Source: Lachnospiraceae bacterium
GTDB lineage: Bacteria > Bacillota_A > Clostridia > Lachnospirales > Lachnospiraceae
NCBI GenBank assembly: GCA_017435025.1
Contig: JAFSFU010000254.1
Span: 1 to 6,504, forward strand
Length of the DNA: 6,504 bases
Direction of reading: 5' to 3'
Part shown: positions 1 through 6,466 of the stretch, piece by piece
How the letters are laid out: the number at the start of each line of letters is the position of its first letter
Numbering within the stretch: position 1 is the stretch's first letter
Translations under genes and position numbers: made by a program
The notes under the pieces: model-generated
What the model was told of the DNA's origin: nothing
Database searches by the model: none
What the model saw: the letters and a program-made list of their open reading frames with translations, nothing else

Positions 1-219
1 AAGCTGAACAGCGATGATACCGCTTACAGCGAAGAACAGCTGATTCTTGACAATTTCCAGACCATCGACCATAACTGGCCGCTGGAGCGCGAGGAATTCA
101 ACACGAAGATCGAGTATGACGGTGAAACATTCAAAATCACCGCAACGGCGTTCCTGTTCGGCGGTCTTTGCGAGGCAGAGATGACCGATGTGATCATGCC
201 GAAATATAATCCAAGGTAA
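1..219 (+). CDS. 3' end of an unidentified protein-coding gene (5' end outside window)
   Basis: Frame 1 is open from the first base to a TAA at 217-219 and gives the last 72 residues of a protein. The piece is soluble-looking and acidic, with alternating charged and hydrophobic residues (for example IEYDGETFKITATAFLFGG), which suggests beta structure. I see no signal peptide, membrane segment or catalytic motif, and I do not recognise the family. It is called real because the frame is open, the codon use resembles the other genes here, and a strong terminator begins 18 bases after the stop. The upstream neighbour and the full length are unknown. It converges with the transporter gene at 298-1224, so no functional link to that gene is implied. 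Confidence 0.7.
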   Translation, partial: KLNSDDTAYSEEQLILDNFQTIDHNWPLEREEFNTKIEYDGETFKITATAFLFGGLCEAEMTDVIMPKYNPR

Positions 220-237
220 TCATGATACCGAAACAAC

Positions 238-277
238 AAAAGGCGCTGTCAGCCACAAAGCTGATAACGCCTTTTTT
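238..277. terminator. Intrinsic terminator, probably bidirectional
   Basis: A 16-position stem pairs 238-253 (AAAAGGCGCTGTCAGC) with 260-275 (GCTGATAACGCCTTTT) around the loop CACAAA. It has one C-A mismatch and one G-U pair. On the plus strand the stem runs into six T's (272-277), which ends the partial gene at 1-219. On the minus strand the A-rich left side becomes TTTTGTTGTT, so the same hairpin can end the capA-family/EamA transcript, whose last stop is at 298-300. The position between two convergent stops fits a shared terminator. Confidence 0.9.
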
Positions 278-297
278 CATGAAAAGATATCTAAATT

Positions 298-1224
298 TTA
301 CGAATCCTTCTTCAGATCCATAAATCCCAACAACAAGATCGTCGCAATGATACATCCGGAACCCACCAGATCGATCGGTGCAAACGGCACCTTTAACCAC
401 ACCGCCGACAAGATCATCGCTGCAATCGGTTCCACGCAGCTGTAAAGGCTGGCTCTCGCCGGTCCGATCAGCTTCACGCCCTGCATATACAGGGAAAAAC
501 CGCCAATGGAACCAAGACCGATGACACCAAACAATCCGAGAAATACGCCTAGATCAAACTGCACCGTATACTCCCACGGCTTAAAAATGCAGGAAAGTAC
601 AATTCCGCCGATGGTCAGTCCCCATGAAAGAATGTACGGAGCCTCGTATTGAGAGAGCAGCCGCTTCGGCTGCAGATTATAGATCACAACGGTGACAGCT
701 GAGATCAATCCAACGACCAGTGCCTCTTTGGAAATCGCCAGATGATGAATATCTCCATGGGTCGCAAGCAGAAAGATTCCAAGCACCGCCAGCACCAGAG
801 CTGTCAATTCCAAAAGTTTCGGCAGACGCTTTTCTCCCATACACACCAAAACCATGATCATCGCCGGTGCCAGATACTGTATCACGGTTGCAGTACCGGC
901 ATTGGAAAGTTCGATGGTATAAAAATAAGTAAACTGACAGAGCATCATACCGGCAATGCCGTAAACGATCACATCGATTGCATTTCGTTTATCTTTCCAG
1001 ATACGCAGTGCATCTTTCTTCTCTCTTGCCAAAAAGTAGACCAACATAATGATTCCGGCTGTTGTCAGTCGCACCGGCACCAGCCATTTGGAAGTCACAT
1101 CTTTATACTCAAACAGAAACTGTCCGCATGTGCCGGAAAGTCCCCAGCAACAGCCGCCGATAATGGTGATGATGATACCGATCATATCGGAAAATGATTT
1201 CTTCTTATTCGTTACTTCGTTCAT
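298..1224 (-). CDS. EamA-domain (DMT superfamily) membrane transporter
   Basis: This 308-residue protein is a typical length for the ten-helix drug/metabolite transporter superfamily, built from two tandem EamA repeats. The first repeat starts with GIIITIIGGCCWGLSG (about residues 16-31) and has the diagnostic stretch YTIELSNAGTATVIQYLAP (102-120). The second repeat carries the matching YMQGVKLIGPARASLYSCVEP (246-266, YMQGVKL and VEP being the key parts), followed by hydrophobic helices to about residue 301. The C-terminus is short and charged (DLKKDS). The protein should sit in the cytoplasmic membrane and export or import a small metabolite; the sequence does not reveal the substrate. The ATG start is supported by TGGAG seven bases upstream. 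It lies 27 bases after the CapA-family gene on the same strand with no terminator between, so the two are probably cotranscribed. Confidence 0.92.
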   Translation of the reverse strand: MNEVTNKKKSFSDMIGIIITIIGGCCWGLSGTCGQFLFEYKDVTSKWLVPVRLTTAGIIMLVYFLAREKKDALRIWKDKRNAIDVIVYGIAGMMLCQFTYFYTIELSNAGTATVIQYLAPAMIMVLVCMGEKRLPKLLELTALVLAVLGIFLLATHGDIHHLAISKEALVVGLISAVTVVIYNLQPKRLLSQYEAPYILSWGLTIGGIVLSCIFKPWEYTVQFDLGVFLGLFGVIGLGSIGGFSLYMQGVKLIGPARASLYSCVEPIAAMILSAVWLKVPFAPIDLVGSGCIIATILLLGFMDLKKDS

Positions 1225-1251
1225 TTTATAACTCCAAAATTTATCAAAAAG

Positions 1252-2397
1252 TTATTTTAATCTCGTATATCCGCCGGATGATGTGCACGGAATCTCCGTC
1301 ACGGTCATTTCATCCTCTGCACTGATCTCAATCTTCAACAATTCTGTACTTGGAATGCTGCTGCCAAACACAAAATTGCCCATGCTGTACATGATCGGCT
1401 TGCCATCATAATACTCCAGAGGCTGAAGCACATGAGGGTGACTTCCGATCACGATATCGGCACCGGCATCGATGTACTGCTGTCCCATCACACGTTGATA
1501 GTTCTCCGGCTGCGTGTTGCGCTCGATACCCCAGTGCACATACACAACGAGATAATCCACCAGTTCATCTGCCTTCTTAATCTCTTCAAGAGGAAGCGCA
1601 GGATCATACGTAGAGAATACACCCGGATGGTTCTCTCCGGCCGCCCAGCTGGCAGCCATATAAACGCGGGATGTGCCGAGAAAACCAATCTTTCGACCGC
1701 CCACCTCAACAATTTCCAGCTTCTTTGCCTCTTCCAGATTCTCACCGGCACCTACATATTTGATCCCGGCCTCGTTTAGCGCCGAAATACTGTCCGTGAT
1801 TCCCTCCGGTCCAAAGTCCAGAATATGGTTATTGGCCAGCGTTACGATATCAATGCCCATCTCATTCATCAAGTGGAGACGGTCATGAGGCAAACGGAAT
1901 GTATACTGTTTATCCGCAGCCTTTGTACCCCGTTCCGTGAACGGAAATTCCTGATTGACCATGAACACATCCGCCGCCTCAATCTCCGCACGGATTCCCT
2001 CATCCAGTACTCCATGGATTCCCCCGGCTTTATCATAGGCGTTTAAAACATGGTTGGAAAGATACACATCACCGGCAAACAAAAGTGTGATATCCTCGAT
2101 CTTCGGTTCTTCCGGAACATCCTCTTCTGTTTTTGCTCCCGCAGTATTCTCCGGCGCAGCTTCCGTCGCAAGTGCAATCCGAATTTCCTTCGAATCGTCT
2201 TTTTTCTCTGCCTGATCTGCAATGCGTTCCGCTTCAGCATTCTTTTTCGTATTTTCACCCGCATCTGCCTGCAGATCCGACTCAATCCCGGTTTTCACTA
2301 CAGCCAGACTCACATCCTCGTAATGTCCAGTGCATCCTGACATTCCAATGAGTGTAATTGCCAGCATACCTGACAATAATTTCTTATGTATTTTCAT
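1252..2397 (-). CDS. CapA-family (PGA_cap, metallophosphatase-like) lipoprotein
   Basis: This 381-residue protein belongs to the family of CapA/PgsA poly-gamma-glutamate capsule proteins. It opens with a lipoprotein signal peptide: MKIHKK, a hydrophobic stretch, then MSGC with Cys22 as the lipidation site. Residues about 35-100 form a charged, Glu/Lys/Ala-rich linker. The PGA_cap domain follows, with FAGD (107-110), NQE (148-150), ANNH (188-191), HWG (288-290), GSHPHVLQP (318-326) and SMGNFVFG (338-345), which are the usual conserved and putative metal-binding positions. It should be anchored outside the membrane. An open frame extends 40 codons upstream, but I start at 2397: the lipoprotein signal begins there, AGGAAGGTGAT precedes it, and the likely promoter lies inside the upstream extension. 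No capB/capC/capD genes are visible, so a role in polyglutamate synthesis is not shown; many stand-alone members have no known function. Confidence 0.92.
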   Translation of the reverse strand: MKIHKKLLSGMLAITLIGMSGCTGHYEDVSLAVVKTGIESDLQADAGENTKKNAEAERIADQAEKKDDSKEIRIALATEAAPENTAGAKTEEDVPEEPKIEDITLLFAGDVYLSNHVLNAYDKAGGIHGVLDEGIRAEIEAADVFMVNQEFPFTERGTKAADKQYTFRLPHDRLHLMNEMGIDIVTLANNHILDFGPEGITDSISALNEAGIKYVGAGENLEEAKKLEIVEVGGRKIGFLGTSRVYMAASWAAGENHPGVFSTYDPALPLEEIKKADELVDYLVVYVHWGIERNTQPENYQRVMGQQYIDAGADIVIGSHPHVLQPLEYYDGKPIMYSMGNFVFGSSIPSTELLKIEISAEDEMTVTEIPCTSSGGYTRLK

Positions 2398-2403
2398 TTG
2401 TTT

Positions 2404-2414
2404 ATCACCTTCCT
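2404..2414 (-). promoter_or_regulatory. Ribosome binding site fixing the CapA-family start
   Basis: On the minus strand AGGAAGGTGAT ends six bases before the ATG at 2397. It selects this start over the in-frame upstream ATG at 2517. Confidence 0.8.
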
Positions 2415-2422
2415 GTTCCCCT

Positions 2423-2451
2423 ATTGTAACGTTCCACGAAAAAAAGTTCAA
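2423..2451 (-). promoter_or_regulatory. Sigma-A type promoter for the CapA-family/EamA unit
   Basis: On the minus strand a -35 element TTGAAC (2446-2451) and a -10 element TACAAT (2423-2428) are separated by exactly 17 bases. The spacer starts with a run of seven T's. Transcription would begin near 2416, giving a leader of about 18 bases before the ATG at 2397, with the ribosome site inside it. Confidence 0.75.
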
Positions 2452-2489
2452 TCTTTTTACGTGCAAATGTAGCATCGAACGGATTTTTC

Positions 2490-2498
2490 TGCTATATT
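2490..2498 (+). promoter_or_regulatory. Extended -10 promoter for the dapF operon
   Basis: TGCTATATT is an extended -10 element (TG, one base, then TATATT at 2493-2498). No good -35 element lies 16-18 bases upstream, which extended -10 promoters can tolerate. Transcription would begin near 2505, about 33 bases before the dapF ATG. A second -10-like TATAAA at 2506-2511 is an alternative, also without a clear -35. The leader is far too short to hold a lysine riboswitch, so no riboswitch control is visible for this operon from this promoter. Confidence 0.5.
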
Positions 2499-2537
2499 TA
2501 TTTACTATAAAATCCATAAAGGAAGGAGTTAGTTTTT

Positions 2538-3377
2538 ATGGAGTTCTGCAAAATGAACGGTGCTGGTAATGACTTCATTATCATTAATAATATGAACGGT
2601 GAAATTTCCGAAGATAAATGGCCGGAGATTGCCCGTGTCGTCTGTGAACGTCATCTGTCTGTCGGTGCAGACGGCCTGATGGTTGTGGAAAAACCGGATG
2701 GCGATGCCGACTATAAAATGCTGTTCTTCAACTCTGACGGTTCCATGGGCGAGATGTGTGGTAACGGAGCACGCTGCATCTGCCGCTACGGCTATGAGCA
2801 TGGTCTCGCGGGAGAAACACAGACCATTGAGACGACCGCCGGTATTGTAACCGGTGAGCGCATCGATAAACTGCATTACCGTGTCCGTCTCAACGATCCA
2901 TCCATCGTAAGACTGGATATCCCGATCAAGGTCAACGATACCACTTACAAGTGTTCTTATGTGGAACTGGGTCAGCCGGGTATTCCGCATGTGGTGGTGG
3001 AAATTCCTGGTCTGGAAATCTACCCGCACCATAAATTGTTCAGCCTCGGCCGTTCCCTGCGATGCCATCCGGAGTTCCCGAAAGGTGCCAATGTAAATTT
3101 CTATGAAATTCTGGGAGACAATCTGATCTATGAGCGTACATACGAGCGCGGCGTAGAAGATTTTACTTATGCCTGCGGAACCGGAACCGGCTCCATGGTC
3201 ACCGTCCTGACGCTGAAAGGTCTTGTGGACGGAAATCATGTTCATGTTAAGATGACCGGTGGAGAACTGATCATCGACGCAGAAAAGAACAATGATAAAA
3301 TTACAAACCTGTACTTAACAGGTCCTACCAATATGGTAGTCAAAGGTGTCATCACCGATGATACCCTTAAGATTTAA
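2538..3377 (+). CDS. dapF: Diaminopimelate epimerase
   Basis: This 279-residue cytoplasmic enzyme interconverts LL- and meso-diaminopimelate, the step that supplies meso-DAP for peptidoglycan and for lysine. The length is normal for the family. The N-terminus has the DapF signature KMNGAGNDFI (5-14). The two catalytic cysteines of this PLP-independent racemase are present: Cys74 in MCGNGARC (73-80) and Cys213 in ACGTGTGS (212-219). Other family segments are FNSDGSMGEM (64-73), NVNF (185-188) and RTYERGVEDFTYAC (200-213). The two halves form the usual pseudo-symmetric domains. The start is fixed by GGAAGGAG at 2521-2528, nine bases before the ATG. It is the first gene of an apparent three-gene operon that ends with lysA, the enzyme that consumes its product. 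Nothing looks broken. Confidence 0.97.
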   Translation: MEFCKMNGAGNDFIIINNMNGEISEDKWPEIARVVCERHLSVGADGLMVVEKPDGDADYKMLFFNSDGSMGEMCGNGARCICRYGYEHGLAGETQTIETTAGIVTGERIDKLHYRVRLNDPSIVRLDIPIKVNDTTYKCSYVELGQPGIPHVVVEIPGLEIYPHHKLFSLGRSLRCHPEFPKGANVNFYEILGDNLIYERTYERGVEDFTYACGTGTGSMVTVLTLKGLVDGNHVHVKMTGGELIIDAEKNNDKITNLYLTGPTNMVVKGVITDDTLKI

Positions 3378-3395
3378 TTCTTTAGGAGGAAATGT

Positions 3396-4637
3396 ATGGA
3401 AAAGCGTTCTATCATGAAAAACTATCGCTTCCTTGCAATTATGCTGGGTGCGATGGTCGCAGGATGCCTTGTAGGCTGGTTCTTCCCGGAAACCGGAATG
3501 AAGCTGAAACCTTTGGGCACCGTTTTTATCAACATGATGTTCTGCGTGGTTGTTCCGCTGGTATTTGCTTCCATTTCCAGCTCTGTTGCCGGAATGAGAA
3601 GCCGCAGCCGTGCCGGTAAGATCATGGGTACCACCATCGCAACCTTTGTGATCACAGGTGCGATTGCCGCAGCGATCATGTTCATTCTTATGAAAGTATT
3701 CCCACCGGTACTGGTGGCGTGGGAAACACTGCCGTCTGAGGAAATGGGTGAATACGCAACTCTCTCCGAGATGGTGGTAAACTTCTTCACCGCATCGGAC
3801 TTCGTCGGACTGCTCAGCCGTAAGGCAATGCTCCCGCTGATCGTATTCTCCATCCTCTTCGGTTTTGCCACAAATATGGCAGAAGGTCCGGATGGCATCA
3901 TCGCGAAATGGCTGGAAGCATTATCCAACGTAATGCTGAAATTTGTACAGATCATTACTTACTACGCACCGATCGCTTTCTTCGCAATTTTTGCAGACCT
4001 GGTAGCCAACTACGGAAGCGCGATCACAGAGGCTTACGCCCGCGCGATGATTGTTTATTATCCACTGTGCTTCATCTATGTATTTACAGCATTCCCGCTG
4101 TTCGCATGGTTCGGCGGCGGAAAACATGGTATTAAGACTATGATGGCACATATCGCAAAGCCGGCGATCGTATCTCTCGGAACATGTTCTTCCGTTGCAA
4201 CGATCCCGACTAACTTAGAAGAGGCAAAAGCTACCGGTATCAGCAAAGATGTCAGTGAGATGGTCGTTCCGCTTGGCGCGACTATGCACATGGATGGCTC
4301 CTGCTTCTCCTGCGTACTGAAGATTGCCTTCGTTCTCGGCGTATTCGGACAGACTCTGGAGTGGAGTCAGCTTCCGCTGATCATTCTTGTAGCTGTATTG
4401 TCTTCCGTCGGCATGTCCGGTGTTCCGGGCGGCGGTTACATTGGTGAGTACATCATCTGCTCCCTGTTCTTCCCGACACAGGTAGAGATTGCATTCCCGA
4501 TCCTGGTTATGATCGGCAACCTGGTCGATCCGCCGGCAACTATGATCAACGCCGCCGGAGACTATGTGGTAAGCTACATTGTATCCAGATTTGTGGACGG
4601 CAAAGACTGGTTGGATAAAGCTTTGGCCAAGAAATAG
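3396..4637 (+). CDS. Dicarboxylate/amino acid:cation symporter (DAACS, SDF family), substrate uncertain
   Basis: This 413-residue membrane protein has the glutamate-transporter fold: about six N-terminal helices (roughly residues 9-240), then the transport core HP1-TM7-HP2-TM8. HP1 carries the serine-rich SLGTCSSVATIP (260-271), TM7 PLGATMHMDGS (292-302), HP2 SSVGMSGVPGGG (336-347) and TM8 DPPATMINAAGD (378-389). In the archaeal model GltPh, the TM8 motif is D-x-x-R-T-x-x-N; the Arg binds the acidic side chain of the substrate. Here Ala381 replaces it, while Asp378, Thr382, Asn385 and Asp389 remain. The TM7 Asn of the NMDG cation-site motif is His298. Glutamate or aspartate is therefore an unlikely substrate by inference; a neutral amino acid or a lysine-pathway compound is possible. 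AGGAGG (3384-3389) is six bases before the ATG. The gene starts 18 bases after dapF and ends 48 bases before lysA. Confidence 0.93.
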   Translation: MEKRSIMKNYRFLAIMLGAMVAGCLVGWFFPETGMKLKPLGTVFINMMFCVVVPLVFASISSSVAGMRSRSRAGKIMGTTIATFVITGAIAAAIMFILMKVFPPVLVAWETLPSEEMGEYATLSEMVVNFFTASDFVGLLSRKAMLPLIVFSILFGFATNMAEGPDGIIAKWLEALSNVMLKFVQIITYYAPIAFFAIFADLVANYGSAITEAYARAMIVYYPLCFIYVFTAFPLFAWFGGGKHGIKTMMAHIAKPAIVSLGTCSSVATIPTNLEEAKATGISKDVSEMVVPLGATMHMDGSCFSCVLKIAFVLGVFGQTLEWSQLPLIILVAVLSSVGMSGVPGGGYIGEYIICSLFFPTQVEIAFPILVMIGNLVDPPATMINAAGDYVVSYIVSRFVDGKDWLDKALAKK

Positions 4638-4670
4638 GCGGACAATTTTTTTAATTTGATTTTTACATAG

Positions 4671-4675
4671 AGAGG
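4671..4675 (+). promoter_or_regulatory. Ribosome binding site deciding the lysA start
   Basis: AGAGG at 4671-4675 is ten bases before the ATG at 4686 and only one base before an in-frame ATG at 4677. A one-base gap is too close for initiation, so 4686 is preferred. Confidence 0.7.
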
Positions 4676-4685
4676 AATGGTACAA

Positions 4686-5981
4686 ATGATTTGCGATAAC
4701 ATCACGGTAAAAGATAAGATTCTGTATTTCGCAGGACAGGATACCACCGAACTGGCAAAGAAATACGGTACACCGCTGTATTTGATGGACGAAAATAAAA
4801 TTCGTGAAAAATGCCGCATTTACAAAAATGCCTTTGAGAAACACTTCGGACCGGGATCCCGCCCGTTATATGCCTCCAAGGCAAACTGCTTCAAACGCAT
4901 TTATGAGATTATGACTGAGGAAGGCATGGGAATCGATGTGGTTTCCTCTGGAGAAATCTATACAGCTCTGCAGGCCGGATATGACATCTCCCAGGCGTAT
5001 TTCCACAGCAACAATAAGACCGATGAGGATATTCGTTTTGCTATGGAAAACGGAATCGGATATTTTGTAGCTGACAATGAAGAAGAGATCATCGCGATCG
5101 AAGCGGAAGCTTCCCGCCGCGGAATCTGTCAGAAAGTTTTGCTTCGTATTACTCCGGGTATTGATCCACACACTTACGAGGCCGTAGCAACCGGCAAGGT
5201 AGACTCGAAATTTGGCGCAGCGCTGGAGACCGGTCAGGCATCTGAATTCGTAAAATTCACTTTGACACAGCCGCATGTTTCCCTGGAAGGTTTCCATTGT
5301 CACGTTGGCTCCCAGGTATTCGGCGAAGATGTATTTGAGCGTTCTGCTGTCGTTATGCTGGAGTTCATTGCAGAAATGAAAGAAACCTACGGTTACACGG
5401 CCAAAGTTCTTGATCTTGGCGGCGGTTACGGTGTCCGCTATGTGGACTCTGATCCATATCTGAATATTGAAGAAAAGATCGGTGAAGTTGCAGCCGTTGT
5501 CAAGACAACCTGTGAAAAGCTGCACATGGAAATGCCGGAAATCCATATGGAACCGGGACGCAGCATCGTAGCCGATGCCGGCATGACCCTCTACACCGTA
5601 GGTACTGTGAAAAAGATTCCGGGATATAAGAACTATGTATCCATCGATGGCGGCATGTCTGACAATCCGCGCTTCGCTTTATACGGTTCTTCCTATACCT
5701 GCCTTCCGGCAAATAAAATGGATGAAGCGTCTGATTTCCGCTGTGACCTGGTAGGACGCTGCTGCGAGTCCGGCGACATTATTCAGGAAAATATCTTAAT
5801 GCCGGCTTCCATCGGCCGCGGAGACATTGTAGCTGTCTGTACCACAGGCGCTTACAACTACACGATGGCATCCAATTACAACCGCCTTCGCAGACCGCCG
5901 ATCGTCATGTTAAAAGACGGCGAAAGCTATGTGGCGGTACGCAGAGAGTCTTTCGAGGATCTTTGCCGGAATGATGTGTAA
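4686..5981 (+). CDS. lysA: Diaminopimelate decarboxylase
   Basis: This 431-residue cytoplasmic enzyme is a PLP-dependent fold-type III decarboxylase that converts meso-DAP to L-lysine and CO2. Lys65 in YASKAN (63-67 region) is the Schiff-base lysine. Other family landmarks are HCHVGSQ (204-210, with the ring-stacking His), the phosphate-binding LGGGYG (244-249), EPGRS (289-293), SIDGGMSDNPR (319-329), and CESGD (360-364), where Cys360 and Glu361 complete the active site from the dimer partner. Tyr390 in TGAYNY is the usual cofactor contact. The length is normal for LysA. Its last 12 codons, including the stop, occur again in inverted orientation at 6467-6504. It is the last gene of the dapF-symporter-lysA run and is followed by a long-stem terminator. 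The whole ORF is intact. Confidence 0.97.
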   Translation: MICDNITVKDKILYFAGQDTTELAKKYGTPLYLMDENKIREKCRIYKNAFEKHFGPGSRPLYASKANCFKRIYEIMTEEGMGIDVVSSGEIYTALQAGYDISQAYFHSNNKTDEDIRFAMENGIGYFVADNEEEIIAIEAEASRRGICQKVLLRITPGIDPHTYEAVATGKVDSKFGAALETGQASEFVKFTLTQPHVSLEGFHCHVGSQVFGEDVFERSAVVMLEFIAEMKETYGYTAKVLDLGGGYGVRYVDSDPYLNIEEKIGEVAAVVKTTCEKLHMEMPEIHMEPGRSIVADAGMTLYTVGTVKKIPGYKNYVSIDGGMSDNPRFALYGSSYTCLPANKMDEASDFRCDLVGRCCESGDIIQENILMPASIGRGDIVAVCTTGAYNYTMASNYNRLRRPPIVMLKDGESYVAVRRESFEDLCRNDV

Positions 5982-6018
5982 TGGATATTTTAATGAATAA
6001 ATAAAAAGTCTTCTATTA

Positions 6019-6111
6019 TAGAAAGATCCCATATTCTGCAAATACGGCTAACTACCTTCGCTTCCATGCGATTTTATCCGCCTGTCATTTTCAGAATATG
6101 GGATTTTTCTA
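6019..6111. terminator. Long-stem terminator after lysA with a 53-base loop
   Basis: A 20-base-pair stem pairs 6019-6038 with 6092-6111 (19 Watson-Crick pairs and one G-U), with no mismatch. The core arms read ATCCCATATTCTG and CAGAATATGGGAT. The outer part is A-rich on the left and T-rich on the right, so the strand ends in GGGATTTTTCT and works as a terminator 38 bases after the lysA stop. The 53-base loop (6039-6091) holds a small hairpin, TCGC at 6058-6061 with GCGA at 6068-6071. The loop is unusually long for a plain terminator. The stem reads equally well from the minus strand. Confidence 0.7.
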
Positions 6112-6135
6112 ATAGACACTTTCAATTTTACTCAA
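6109..6135 (-). CDS. Possible 8-codon peptide ORF or leftover gene start
   Basis: On the minus strand a near-perfect Shine-Dalgarno GGAGGTG (6142-6148) is followed, after six bases, by TTG and eight sense codons, MSKIESVY if TTG initiates, then TAG. The stop overlaps the left edge of the minus-strand long stem. A promoter-like pair lies 60-90 bases upstream. The SD strength is the only solid evidence of translation; the ORF is far too short for coding statistics. It could be a leader peptide, a small peptide, or the remnant start of a deleted gene. I do not recognise the peptide. Confidence 0.25.
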   Translation of the reverse strand: MSKIESVY

Positions 6136-6380
6136 TCAAAACACCTCCAACTTAAAGCATGCTGGGAGTATCTATATGAGATTTTTATATCAATGGATAC
6201 TATAGAACTTGAAAAAACGAGAATCAAGAGTGATAAAGTATCTCATGAAAAAAATGAAGGTCTCAGTTACCGCAAAATGTTCGTTTCGGGTATCGGAGAA
6301 TCCGATTCTCATGCATAGATACTTTGATACCAATTTAACCATGCTATTTGTAAGAATATTTAATTCTGTATTATAAAACA
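6112..6380. other. AT-rich structured spacer without a convincing gene
   Basis: No reading frame here has a start with a usable ribosome site, apart from the SD of the 8-codon ORF on the left edge. The stretch is rich in short inverted repeats. AGTATCTATATGAGA (6167-6181) matches the reverse complement of 6307-6323 with a 2-base insertion. AAAGTATCTCATGA (6235-6248) can pair with 6309-6325 around a 3-base bulge. Two hairpins exclude each other: ATCGGA-GAA-TCCGAT (6292-6306) and GAGAATC-C-GATTCTC (6296-6310). This could be a structured RNA, a decayed mobile element, or chance in AT-rich DNA. Confidence 0.5.
6199..6227 (-). promoter_or_regulatory. Candidate minus-strand promoter in the lysA-lysA spacer
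   Basis: Minus-strand TTGATT (6222-6227) and TATAGT (6199-6204) are 17 bases apart, matching 4 of 6 and 5 of 6 consensus positions. Transcription would begin near 6192 and run through the SD and short ORF at 6109-6148 into the long stem at 6019-6111, giving an RNA of about 170 bases. AT-rich DNA throws up such pairs by chance, so this is tentative. Confidence 0.35.
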
Positions 6381-6438
6381 AAATCGGTGTAGCAAGAATG
6401 AACTTCGAAAACGAAGCTATCTTTGTACACCGATTTTT
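6381..6438. terminator. Terminator of the convergent lysA copy, nested hairpin
   Basis: AAATCGGTGTA (6381-6391) pairs perfectly with TACACCGATTT (6426-6436) over 11 bases, followed by more T's on the plus strand and by TTTTGTTTTATAAT on the minus strand. Inside the 34-base loop, CTTCG-AAAA-CGAAG (6403-6416) forms a second hairpin. Read on the minus strand it starts 30 bases after the stop of the partial lysA copy, so it most likely ends that transcript; it can also work on the plus strand. Confidence 0.75.
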
Positions 6439-6466
6439 GTTATATAATTACTGAGTTAAATATCAC

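Noticed and set aside
2398..2517. Longer CapA-family protein starting at 2517
   Set aside because: The 40 extra residues precede a clear lipoprotein signal peptide, and the best promoter and SD lie within that extension.
2529..3245. 238-residue open frame antisense to dapF
   Set aside because: dapF has intact catalytic motifs and its own SD; the antisense frame is a codon-bias shadow with no recognisable domain.
4677..4685. lysA start at 4677
   Set aside because: Only one base separates the AGAGG from this ATG; the ATG at 4686 has workable spacing.
4866..5546. 226-residue open frame antisense to lysA, and a similar one at 4215-4844
   Set aside because: Both lie opposite genes with clear family motifs and have no recognisable domain of their own.
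6193..6318. 41-codon plus-strand ORF beginning MDTIELEKTR
   Set aside because: Its residues look fairly protein-like and the frame is open further upstream, but the nearest SD-like GGGAG is over 20 bases away and no promoter fits. It may be a gene remnant, but I cannot support a call.
6167..6323. Miniature transposable element bounded by the AGTATCT inverted repeats
   Set aside because: The repeats are short and imperfect, do not extend outward, and I see no target-site duplication next to them.
6245..6376. 43-codon plus-strand ORF beginning MKKMKVSV
   Set aside because: No ribosome binding site, and it overlaps competing hairpins and other equally weak frames.
6348..6377. Plus-strand promoter TTGTAA with TATAAA, 18-base spacing
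   Set aside because: It would fire directly into the terminator at 6381-6438 and has no gene to serve; such pairs are expected by chance in DNA this AT-rich.
6190..6381. 63-residue minus-strand ORF starting at a TTG
   Set aside because: No ribosome binding site precedes the TTG, the composition is Phe/Ile/Tyr-rich as in translated AT-rich DNA, and the frame covers the inverted repeats of the spacer. No known family was recognised.
5982..6466. Lysine riboswitch or other known riboswitch
   Set aside because: The spacer lies at the 3' ends of both lysA copies, not upstream, and I could not match a lysine-riboswitch core by eye.
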